From Granulicella sp. S156 (GTDB lineage: Bacteria; Acidobacteriota; Terriglobia; Terriglobales; Acidobacteriaceae), in contig NZ_LMUH01000005.1 in the NCBI RefSeq assembly GCF_009766105.1, forward strand, positions 147,047-211,046: a DNA stretch of 64,000 nucleotides. Direction: 5' to 3'. Below are positions 27,238 to 35,026 of this stretch, piece after piece (the stretch's first letter is position 1; each line of letters begins with the position of its first letter). The position numbers were made by a program, and so were the translations under genes. The notes under the pieces are model-generated. The model was not told the origin of the DNA, did no database searches, and saw only the letters and a program-made list of their open reading frames with translations.

Positions 27238-28356
27238 GTGAAACCGTCCTCGCTTATCCGCTGTACTCTCTTCGTCCTTGCAACAGCGCTCTTTATCCAA
27301 TCAACCAGCGCACAAACGGCACCTGTGCGTGTTGCGATCGTGGGCCTGGTGCATGGCCATGCGCAGGGCCTGTTTGGCCCGCTGTCCAAAGACAAAAACG
27401 TTCAGCTTGTAGGCATCGCCGAACCCAATACCGCCGTTGCCGCTCAGTATGAAAAGCGATTCCATCTGGATCACGGTCTCTTCTATACCGATACCGAGAC
27501 CATGCTCAACGCGGTGCATCCGCAGGCGGTGCTGGTCTACACGACCATCCTCGACCACCGCAAAGTGATTGAGCTGGCGGCGCGGCACGGCATCAATTCC
27601 ATGGTGGAGAAGCCGCTCGCGACCACCCTGGCCGACGCGCTCGCGATCCGCAAAGCCGCGGCTGAGCACCACGTACAGGTACTGGTGAACTATGAGACGA
27701 CCTGGTACGCGAGTAACCAGGAGGCCTACGAGCAAGTCGTCGCAGGCAAGCTCGGCGACGTGCGCAAGGTCGTCGTCCATGACGGGCACAATGGACCCAA
27801 AGAGATAGGCGTTGGTCCCGAGTGGCTACCCTGGCTCACCGACCCAGTGCTGAACGGCGCGGGAGCGATGTTCGACTTTGGCTGCTACGGCGCGGATCTG
27901 ATGACGCAGTTGATGCACGGTCAGGCACCGCTCAGCGTCACCGCTGTAGCCCAGACCGACAAACCTGATATCTATCCCAAGGTCGATGACGACGCGACCA
28001 TCATCCTGCACTATCCGCGCGCCCAAGCTGTGCTGATGCCCTCCTGGAACTGGCCGTTCGCTCGCAAGGACATGGAAGTCTACGGGGCGACGGGCTATGC
28101 CATCACCGTAGCTTCCGAGCAACTGCGCGTTCGCTACGCAGGCCAAAGGGAGGAATCGGTGATTACCGCTCCCCCACTCGCACCGGAGCGGCAAAACTCA
28201 CTCGACTATCTGGCCGGCGTGTTGCGTGGAGAGATCAAGCCGGATGGAGATCTCTCGTCGCTCGACACGAATATGGTCGTGGTGCAGATTCTCGATGCAG
28301 CACGAGAGTCGGCGAAGACGGGACGTACGGTTACGCTGAAGCCATTGCCGAACTAA
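27238..28356 (+). CDS. Gfo/Idh/MocA-family oxidoreductase with a signal peptide
   Basis: A 372-residue protein with GTG start (MKPSSLIRCTLFVLATALFI). The first ~26 residues form a signal peptide (QSTSA-Q). Then comes the NAD(P)-binding domain VRVAIVGLVHGHAQG, where the Rossmann glycine motif is loose, followed by VEKPLATTLADALAIRKAA, the EKP-type motif of the family. The C-terminal substrate domain has the family-typical GAMFDFGCYGADLMTQL. Such enzymes oxidise or reduce sugars and related polyols, usually in the cytoplasm with tightly bound NAD. Export of a Gfo/Idh/MocA protein is known for GFOR, there via Tat; here the signal looks Sec-type. The substrate is unknown. Confidence 0.75.
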   Translation: MKPSSLIRCTLFVLATALFIQSTSAQTAPVRVAIVGLVHGHAQGLFGPLSKDKNVQLVGIAEPNTAVAAQYEKRFHLDHGLFYTDTETMLNAVHPQAVLVYTTILDHRKVIELAARHGINSMVEKPLATTLADALAIRKAAAEHHVQVLVNYETTWYASNQEAYEQVVAGKLGDVRKVVVHDGHNGPKEIGVGPEWLPWLTDPVLNGAGAMFDFGCYGADLMTQLMHGQAPLSVTAVAQTDKPDIYPKVDDDATIILHYPRAQAVLMPSWNWPFARKDMEVYGATGYAITVASEQLRVRYAGQREESVITAPPLAPERQNSLDYLAGVLRGEIKPDGDLSSLDTNMVVVQILDAARESAKTGRTVTLKPLPN

Positions 28357-28390
28357 GCTTTTCTGTGTCCAATAGGCACACCCCAAAGTT

Positions 28391-28623
28391 GTCATCTCGA
28401 CCGAAGTGGAGAGACCCCTGTATTTCGCTCGCGGTGGCATTGCTACTCCGGGCAAAATACAGGGGTCTCTAGACGCAAAGCGCGCCACAAACATTTGCAT
28501 CACGCTCTGCATCGAGGGGTCTCTAGACGCAAAGCGCGCCACAAACATTTGCATCACGCTCTGCATCGAGGGGTCTCTCCACTTCGCATGACGATAAAGC
28601 CATCATGCTCCGGTCGAGATGAC
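28391..28623. repeat. Dispersed GTCAT...ATGAC repeat, family B copy 2, with a 54-bp tandem duplication
   Basis: Starts GTCATCTCGACCGAAGTGGA and ends CGGTCGAGATGAC. Inside, a 54-bp unit starting AGGGGTCTCTAGACGC is present twice exactly (28461-28514, 28515-28568), followed by a partial third. Confidence 0.85.
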
Positions 28624-28639
28624 AGAATTTAGATAGACT

Positions 28640-30544
28640 TCACTCCGCCTTCTTCTTATTCCTGGCCTTCACCTTGAACCAGATTGGCGAGCCGATGAAC
28701 TTGAAGGTGTCGCGAATCTCATTGGCGAGGAATCGTTCGTAGCTGAAGTGCAGCTTCACATCGCGGTCAGTGAAGAGCACGAACGTTGGCGGTGCGACCG
28801 CAGCCTGCGTCATGTAATAGATCCTGACGCGCTTGGCCATCGGAACCGAAGCCCGCTGGAAGTCGATCTTGTCCAGGAAGCGGTTCATCGCTCCAGTCGA
28901 GACACGCTTGCGGCGCTCGCGCGCAACCAGTTCTACCTTCTTGAACACCTGCTCGATACCCTTAGCCTCCGAGGCTGTCACGAAGAGCAGCGGCGCATAG
29001 TCGAGATACTTCAGCGAATCGCGTACCTGTTGTTCGTAGATCTTCTGGTCTGCTGGAGGCTTGCCATCGAGAAGCCGCTTGCCATCAGGGCCAACCTCGG
29101 TCATCAGATCCCACTTGTTCACGATGATGATGACGCTGCGCCCGCTCTCATGCGCATAGCCGCCAATGTTCGCATCGGCCGCCGCTACACCTTCGGCCGC
29201 ATCGATCACCAGCAGCGCTACATCGGCTGCTTCAAGATGCTTGCGGCTCATGATGACGCTGAGCTTCTCAGCCATCAACTTCGTCTTGCCCTTGCGGCGA
29301 ATGCCGGCGGTATCGATGAAGCGGAAGCTGTGGCCCTCGCGCTCGACCACTTCGTCCACGGCATCGCGCGTCGTGCCGGCAATCGGCGAGACGATCGCGC
29401 GGTCTGAGCCTGTGAGCGCATTCAGCAGCGTGCTCTTGCCGACGTTCGGCCGCCCGATGATGGCGATCTTTGTCTCGCGGGAGATGTGCTCTCCGTGCGA
29501 GCGCAGCCGGCGTCCTGGCTTGGACTCTTCGAGTGTGTCATCTTCAGGATCTTGCGGTCCGGGGCGTGGATCGCCGCCGCCATCCATATCCTCTTCAAAC
29601 TCTTCCTCGAAGCCTTCCATAGCTTCTTCCGGCTCTTCGGCAACGAACTCCGGCGGCAGCGCCGCCCATACTTCGTCCAGCAGGTCGCCAATGCCTGCAG
29701 CGTGCTCGGCCGAGATCGGCAGCACATTTCTGAACCCGAGGCGGCGAAAGTTCTCCGCGGCCGCGAGCATCTCGGGGGTATCCATCTTGTTGACCGCAAG
29801 GAACACAGGCTTTCCGCCGCGCAGCAGCAGTCGTGCCAGCTCGATGTCCGGTGCAGCCAGCTCCGTGCGTCCGTCGACGACCATGATGATCGCGTCGGCC
29901 TCTTCCAGGCCCACTTTGGCTTGGCGGAAGATCTCGGCGGGAATGAGCGCTTCGTCATCGGGAACTACGCCGCCCGTGTCGACCAGCCGCACATCGCGCC
30001 CTGCCCACTCGACCTCACCGTAGATGCGGTCGCGCGTAATGCCCGGCTCATCGCCGACGATGGAGCGCCGCGTCTGGGTGAGGCGATTGAAGAGCGTCGA
30101 CTTGCCAACGTTGGGTCTGCCGCAGATCGCGACCAGTGGCAGCCGTGTGGGCTCGTGATGGCCGGCTCCCTCGACGAGAGTAAGTTCCGTCGCCAGGGCC
30201 TCTGCCTCGCGCCACTCGCGCTTCTCTGCGGCCTCAGGATCGAGCGGTCTCTTCGTGGCACGAGGACGCAGAGGAATCTGCTTCTCACTCGCATGGCCCC
30301 GCTGCTCGCCGCTCACGTCGCGATTGCCCAGAACGATGTGCCGCTCTTTCTCCGGGCTGCGTGTCGGTGTCTTCGCGGCCTTTGTGGCTGCGGCCTTCTT
30401 TGCTGCAAGCTCTTTGCGCTTCTTCGGCGAAACCGCACCGGTCGTCGTCGTCGCGCGAGGCGCGGTCTTGCCCAGCTTCGGCCGCGTGCTCGCCTGCCGA
30501 TGCTTCTTGCCTAATCGTTTTTTCTGTTCGCGTCTGGGTGCCAT
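28640..30544 (-). CDS. der: GTPase Der (EngA) with long basic N-terminal extension
   Basis: A 634-residue protein from the ATG at 30544, which has a strong GGAGGAA ribosome site. Der proteins have about 440-490 residues: two tandem GTPase domains and a KH-like domain, acting in 50S ribosome assembly. The two G1 motifs are GRPNVGKST, with DTGG / NKMD in the first domain and DTAG / NKWD in the second; the KH-like end is VLFTDRDVKLHFSYERFLAN. The ~135 extra N-terminal residues are rich in Lys, Arg and Ala (EQKKRLGKKHRQASTRPKLG, then KTAPRAT). An acidic loop sits between the G domains (EEPEEAMEGFEEEFEED). The extension may bind rRNA. The upstream frame to 30667 is not used. Confidence 0.9.
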   Translation of the reverse strand: MAPRREQKKRLGKKHRQASTRPKLGKTAPRATTTTGAVSPKKRKELAAKKAAATKAAKTPTRSPEKERHIVLGNRDVSGEQRGHASEKQIPLRPRATKRPLDPEAAEKREWREAEALATELTLVEGAGHHEPTRLPLVAICGRPNVGKSTLFNRLTQTRRSIVGDEPGITRDRIYGEVEWAGRDVRLVDTGGVVPDDEALIPAEIFRQAKVGLEEADAIIMVVDGRTELAAPDIELARLLLRGGKPVFLAVNKMDTPEMLAAAENFRRLGFRNVLPISAEHAAGIGDLLDEVWAALPPEFVAEEPEEAMEGFEEEFEEDMDGGGDPRPGPQDPEDDTLEESKPGRRLRSHGEHISRETKIAIIGRPNVGKSTLLNALTGSDRAIVSPIAGTTRDAVDEVVEREGHSFRFIDTAGIRRKGKTKLMAEKLSVIMSRKHLEAADVALLVIDAAEGVAAADANIGGYAHESGRSVIIIVNKWDLMTEVGPDGKRLLDGKPPADQKIYEQQVRDSLKYLDYAPLLFVTASEAKGIEQVFKKVELVARERRKRVSTGAMNRFLDKIDFQRASVPMAKRVRIYYMTQAAVAPPTFVLFTDRDVKLHFSYERFLANEIRDTFKFIGSPIWFKVKARNKKKAE

Positions 30545-30662
30545 GGTGCTTATTCCTCCGCGCCACAGCGCATCTTTCATTATATGAACGATGCGCATCT
30601 TCTGCGTCCCCGGAGTCTTTTCGGTGGGGATCAGGCTGCTCTCCCGACCTCCCCACAAATTT

Positions 30663-30808
30663 GTCATCTCGACCGAAGGCGGCGTTCTTTGCCGCCGTAG
30701 CGGAGAGACCCCTGTATTCCGCCCGGAGCAGCACTACTGCCACAGGCAAAATACAGGGGGCACCAGACGCAAAACGCATCACGCTCTGCATCAAGGGTCT
30801 CTCTACTC
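30663..30808. repeat. Dispersed repeat, family B copy 3
   Basis: Begins GTCATCTCGACCGAAGGCGG, contains GAGAGACCCCTGTATTCCGC and CACGCTCTGCATCAAGGGTC as in the other family B copies, and reaches into the 3' end of the TonB receptor gene. No ATGAC end was seen. Confidence 0.7.
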
Positions 30809-33545
30809 AGAAGCTATACCGCACCCCACCCTCAACGCGCCGGCCATTATCGGCTGCATAGGCCTGCCCGAAGCTCGGGGAGCCCAGCACTCCGCCCACC
30901 TGCGTCACATTGGTATGGTTCAGCAGGTTGGACGAACGGATATTCACCTGCAGGGTCTGCTGATGTTCGGCCTTCGGGTTGCGTGTGAGGGTAAAAGTGC
31001 GCTGAATGTTCGAGTCGAGATAGAACGTCCACGGCATCACTCCCTTATTGCGCGGTAAGAAGCCCGTGCCGCCCGAGGTCACCAGCAGCCCGTAGGGCGT
31101 GGAGATGGCGCCCGGTGTTCCTGGCGCGGCATACTGCGGACGGTCGTTGAAGTCGCCGTCGCCGTTGTTGTCGAAGCCCGTGGTGATGTTGTAGGGCGCG
31201 TCGCCGGAAGCATTGAAGTTGCCGCTGAGTTGGATCTTCTCAGGCAGCGTAAACGTAGCGTTGCCGAAGACCTGCCACAGGCCATTGCCGGTGGAGCGGG
31301 CGTACTCTCCAGCGTTGGAGCCAGTGGTCTGCGGGGTGTTAAATTCGCTGCTTCCGGTATTTCCGTTGCCGTCGCCGTCGTCGATGATTTGCACGCGGAC
31401 TGCGCCCATGAAGAACTGCACATGCTTGAGCGAATGCTGCTCCAGCCCCATGAACTCGACGTTGCCGTAGCCACGGCCAGTGCCCTGCATCTGCAGCACA
31501 TTGAGATCGGAGGCGCCAGGGCGTGGCCCGATGGGTGAATCGTTCAGGGGTGAGTTGATGTTCTCCGTGCGCGTAAGGTGCCATATCTGCGCTATGTAGT
31601 AGTCGCCGGAGAAGTTCCAGCCATGGGGCAGCGTATGCGAGAGGCCGATGTTCTCGATGCTGTAGAAGGTATTGGGGAAGTTGGGAGCGACGGTGCGGAT
31701 GGAATGAATCGGTGTACCGCCGTTGAAGGGATTGCAGGTCGCCGGGTCGAATATGCCGGTGCAGGTCGGGTTGTAGATGGTGCTGGTAACGCGCTCTACG
31801 CCGTCCATGCGCAGGACCTCACCGTAGGTGTGGGCCCGGAAGCGGCCGGAAAACAGGCCGGCATGGCCGTGGATGGTCCATGTGGACTTCTTGTCCGGAG
31901 ACCACGTAACGCCGAGGCGTGGCGTGAAGTTGTTAGACACTGTGGGGTCAGTCTGTGTGAAGTAGCGCAAGCCATAGGCAATATGCAGGTTGGAGCGAAC
32001 CTTCCAGTCGTCCTGGTAGAAGAGGGCAACACGGGTCTGGACAAGATCGACCTCAGGGTTGCCGGCGACGTTGGAGTAGTCGGTGGGCGAGCCGTTGGGC
32101 TGACCGTTCAGCGCCAGGACATATTGCTGGATGCCGGTGAGGGTTGTGGTCTGGCCCGGGACGGTGCCGCCGCCGAAGGTATAGACCCCATTGAAGTTCG
32201 TGGGGAGGCGCAGGTGCTCGTCGAGGACCTCCGCTTGGACGCCGAACTTCAACAGGTGCTTGGCGGTGCTGAGGATGGCATCATCATCCATCTCGATGTC
32301 GACCTCACGATCGCGCAGGGGACCGGCAGTCGAACCCCCTGCGGTAAAGGCTCCTGCCACCTGTACCTGCGGAGCGGTGGAGTTGGGAGTATCGTCCGAG
32401 CCATCCCATTCGATGCCTAGGCGTGCCTCATGCATGAGCTTGGGGGAGATGGTAGTGACGTCAGTAAGGTGTAGCGTGTAATCGTATTTTTCCTGATCAT
32501 AGCCGGTTTCAGCGAGCGATTGGCCTCCAACGCCGACGTTTACGAAATGATTCACATTGGCGTCGAAGCTGGCGATAAAGGTGTTCTTGGGGCCAAGCTG
32601 CCAGTCTGTTCGCACGGTGCCGATCCATAGACGCTGCGGTGTGGCAACGTTCTGAACGATGGGGGATTGATTGCCCGAGCTATCGACGGTGGTGGCATTC
32701 ACAACGGCGAAGTTGTCGATGCTGCGATGTTCGAGCGTCATGGTGAAGTCGCTGCCCTTCTTGAAAATAGGGCCGGTCAACTCGAAACCATAGCGCTGTT
32801 TGCCGAGAGAAGCCTTACTGGTCGAGAACGGGTCGCGGGCATTCATCCAGGGGCTGCCGTTGGTGGCGAAGAGCGCTCCGTGGAAGGCACTCAGACCGGG
32901 CTTGGTATAGATCTCGATGCGGCCGCCACCAAACGGTGGGTTGCGATATTCGGCGGAGAAGAGGTCGGGATTCACCTTGATGTAGGCGATGGAGCTCTTG
33001 GGCGGAAGGGTAATATTGCCGTCACCTTCGCCCAGGAAGCCATCGAGGCTGAGCGTGGCATTGCCTGGGGCGCCCCCCGCGGCTGCGGCCATCTGTTGCA
33101 ACTCGCGCAGCAGGTCGTCAGGGTCGTCGGCGAGGGACTGCAGGCGTTTGCCGGAGATGGTCTGTGATGGGCCGGCGGACGTGGTGCTGGTACTGGGCCC
33201 GCTGTCTGCGGTTACATCGACCTCGCTCTCCACTGCTTCGGGTTTCAACACGAAAGCCAATTGCCCCGAATGGGGTGTCGTGACGGAGAGATCACGCTTG
33301 GCAAAGCCCCCGACGCTTACGGACAGATGATGCGGCCCATCGCTGATGCACGTAAAGCGGAAGCTGCCGTCGGAGCCGCTCTCTTCATTCTGATTGTTAT
33401 CGAGCGTAATCATAGCCCCCGGAATGAGCGCGAGCGTACTGTCGCGCACGATACCGGTGATGGTCGTTCCCTTACAGGCCGTCTCGGCGAAGGCATGAGG
33501 GAGCGCGAACGCCGCAAGGCTCGCGGCGAAGAGAAGGTTCTTCAT
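30807..33545 (-). CDS. TonB-dependent receptor with carboxypeptidase-regulatory domain (Oar-like)
   Basis: A 912-residue outer-membrane protein. After a signal peptide (MKNLLFAASLAAFALPHAFA) comes a carboxypeptidase-regulatory-like beta sandwich (TGIVRDSTLALIPGAMITLD, ~25-115), then a plug domain, then a large barrel with long loops, ending in GGVRYSF, the terminal aromatic barrel signal. This order is typical of the Oar-like receptors greatly expanded in Acidobacteriota, which are believed to import oligosaccharides or other large ligands, powered by TonB. A TonB box was not confidently found. It diverges from the GH18 gene at 33723 (177-bp gap), which suggests chitin oligomers as a possible ligand; this is inference. 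Confidence 0.88.
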   Translation of the reverse strand: MKNLLFAASLAAFALPHAFAETACKGTTITGIVRDSTLALIPGAMITLDNNQNEESGSDGSFRFTCISDGPHHLSVSVGGFAKRDLSVTTPHSGQLAFVLKPEAVESEVDVTADSGPSTSTTSAGPSQTISGKRLQSLADDPDDLLRELQQMAAAAGGAPGNATLSLDGFLGEGDGNITLPPKSSIAYIKVNPDLFSAEYRNPPFGGGRIEIYTKPGLSAFHGALFATNGSPWMNARDPFSTSKASLGKQRYGFELTGPIFKKGSDFTMTLEHRSIDNFAVVNATTVDSSGNQSPIVQNVATPQRLWIGTVRTDWQLGPKNTFIASFDANVNHFVNVGVGGQSLAETGYDQEKYDYTLHLTDVTTISPKLMHEARLGIEWDGSDDTPNSTAPQVQVAGAFTAGGSTAGPLRDREVDIEMDDDAILSTAKHLLKFGVQAEVLDEHLRLPTNFNGVYTFGGGTVPGQTTTLTGIQQYVLALNGQPNGSPTDYSNVAGNPEVDLVQTRVALFYQDDWKVRSNLHIAYGLRYFTQTDPTVSNNFTPRLGVTWSPDKKSTWTIHGHAGLFSGRFRAHTYGEVLRMDGVERVTSTIYNPTCTGIFDPATCNPFNGGTPIHSIRTVAPNFPNTFYSIENIGLSHTLPHGWNFSGDYYIAQIWHLTRTENINSPLNDSPIGPRPGASDLNVLQMQGTGRGYGNVEFMGLEQHSLKHVQFFMGAVRVQIIDDGDGNGNTGSSEFNTPQTTGSNAGEYARSTGNGLWQVFGNATFTLPEKIQLSGNFNASGDAPYNITTGFDNNGDGDFNDRPQYAAPGTPGAISTPYGLLVTSGGTGFLPRNKGVMPWTFYLDSNIQRTFTLTRNPKAEHQQTLQVNIRSSNLLNHTNVTQVGGVLGSPSFGQAYAADNGRRVEGGVRYSF

Positions 33546-33722
33546 GTGACCTCATAATTCTGCGGCAAAACGTGCAAGCTGCAGGAAAGCGCAGCCTTGC
33601 ACGAAGACCTACAGTTGTCTAAAGCTCTCTACGCTGAGAGACGCGTCGAAGTTCCCTCGCTCGAATGGGGATACCCACAACGCAGTTCGATCGCAGGTTC
33701 CTTTGGATAGAATCAGTCATCC

Positions 33723-34955
33723 ATGCAGCGCGTTTCTGCACGCGATTTTCTATACACTCAACACGTGCAACGACTTAATCCCTCCCTTGGAACACGACTG
33801 AGTGTGCAGTGTCTGCTTTTCGTTTCAGCTCTCAGCTGGAGCCATGCCTTGTCTGCACAACGCACTACGGCAGCTTCTCAACCAGTCATAGCTGCCTATG
33901 TTTTTCCGCAAAACAACCCGATTCAACCGGGCGAGATCGCTGCGCAAAAACTGACGCGCATCAACTATGCGTTTGCCAATCTGCAGGGAGGCAAAATCGT
34001 CAACGGCTTCACCGCCGAGGACAAGAATCTTGCCGCGCTTGTCGCTCTCAAGCAGGTGAATCCTTCGCTTACGGTGCTCGTCTCGGTTGGCGGTTGGCTA
34101 TGGTCGGGCAATTTTTCCGATATGGCTCTTACCAAAGAGAGCCGCAGCCTTTTCATCGCGAGTGTGGTGGAGTTCGTCAACCGTTACCAGCTCGATGGGC
34201 TCGACATCGACTGGGAGTATCCCGGCCTGGTGGGTGCCGGAAACAAGTTCCGTCCTGAGGACAAGCAGAATTACACCCTGCTGCTCAAAGAACTTCGCGA
34301 ACAGTTTCATCGCCAGGAAAAGAAGCTGCATCGGAAGCTCTTCATCACGATTGCAGCCGGTGCCTCCACCAGCTTTCTGGAACACACCGAAATGAGCAAG
34401 GTGCAGCAGTATGTCGACACGGTCAATCTGATGGCCTACGACTACTACGAACCCGGCTCCAGTTCCACCACCGGGAACCACGCGCCGTTGTTCACCGACC
34501 CAGCCGATCCTGAGAAGATCTCAGCCGACAGGTCGGTGCAGGAGTTCGAGCAGGCGGGCGTTCCGGCGGACAAGATCGTTCTGGGCGTGCCCTTCTACGG
34601 CCATGCCTGGGGAGATGTGCCGGATGTCTCACACGGTGCCTTCAATCCCGGGAAACCCACGGCGACTCACGTGTATGCACGGTATGGGGACATCGCGTCC
34701 ACCATGCTGAATCAGGGCTATGTCCGCTACTGGGATGCCGCCGCCTCCGTGCCCTACCTCTACAACCCGGACACGAAGATCTTCGTGTCCTACGAAGACC
34801 CCGAATCGCTGGCGAAGAAGTGCAGCTATGTCCTCGACCACAAGCTGGCAGGCGTCATGTTCTGGGACTACGCCGGCGACCCCACGGGCACACTGCTGAA
34901 CGCGCTCGACACGGGACTGAAACAGGATCATGGTGCCGCGAGCACCTCGAACTGA
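33723..34955 (+). CDS. Secreted GH18 chitinase
   Basis: A 410-residue glycoside hydrolase with an N-terminal signal region (LLFVSALSWSHALSA-Q). The start is uncertain, since the GTG at 33765 would give a more typical signal peptide. The catalytic motif DGLDIDWEYP (about residues 158-167) carries the acid Glu and the Asp residues that assist in substrate-assisted catalysis. Other GH18 strands are SVGGWLWSGNF, NLMAYDYYEP, LGVPFYGHAW and GVMFWDYAGD, the last containing the conserved Trp. Length and order match chitinases that cut beta-1,4-GlcNAc polymers. No chitin-binding module is present. The gene diverges from an Oar-like TonB receptor. Confidence 0.92.
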   Translation: MQRVSARDFLYTQHVQRLNPSLGTRLSVQCLLFVSALSWSHALSAQRTTAASQPVIAAYVFPQNNPIQPGEIAAQKLTRINYAFANLQGGKIVNGFTAEDKNLAALVALKQVNPSLTVLVSVGGWLWSGNFSDMALTKESRSLFIASVVEFVNRYQLDGLDIDWEYPGLVGAGNKFRPEDKQNYTLLLKELREQFHRQEKKLHRKLFITIAAGASTSFLEHTEMSKVQQYVDTVNLMAYDYYEPGSSSTTGNHAPLFTDPADPEKISADRSVQEFEQAGVPADKIVLGVPFYGHAWGDVPDVSHGAFNPGKPTATHVYARYGDIASTMLNQGYVRYWDAAASVPYLYNPDTKIFVSYEDPESLAKKCSYVLDHKLAGVMFWDYAGDPTGTLLNALDTGLKQDHGAASTSN

Positions 34956-35026
34956 CGCGGCGGCAGGGCAGAAGGGTAATCCTCTTCAGCACGGCGAAGA
35001 AACGGCGATTATCATCAACCTAGCTG

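Noticed and set aside
28461..28568. Possible CRISPR-like array (two 54-bp repeats)
   Set aside because: The units are adjacent with no spacers and only two full copies, so it is a simple tandem duplication.
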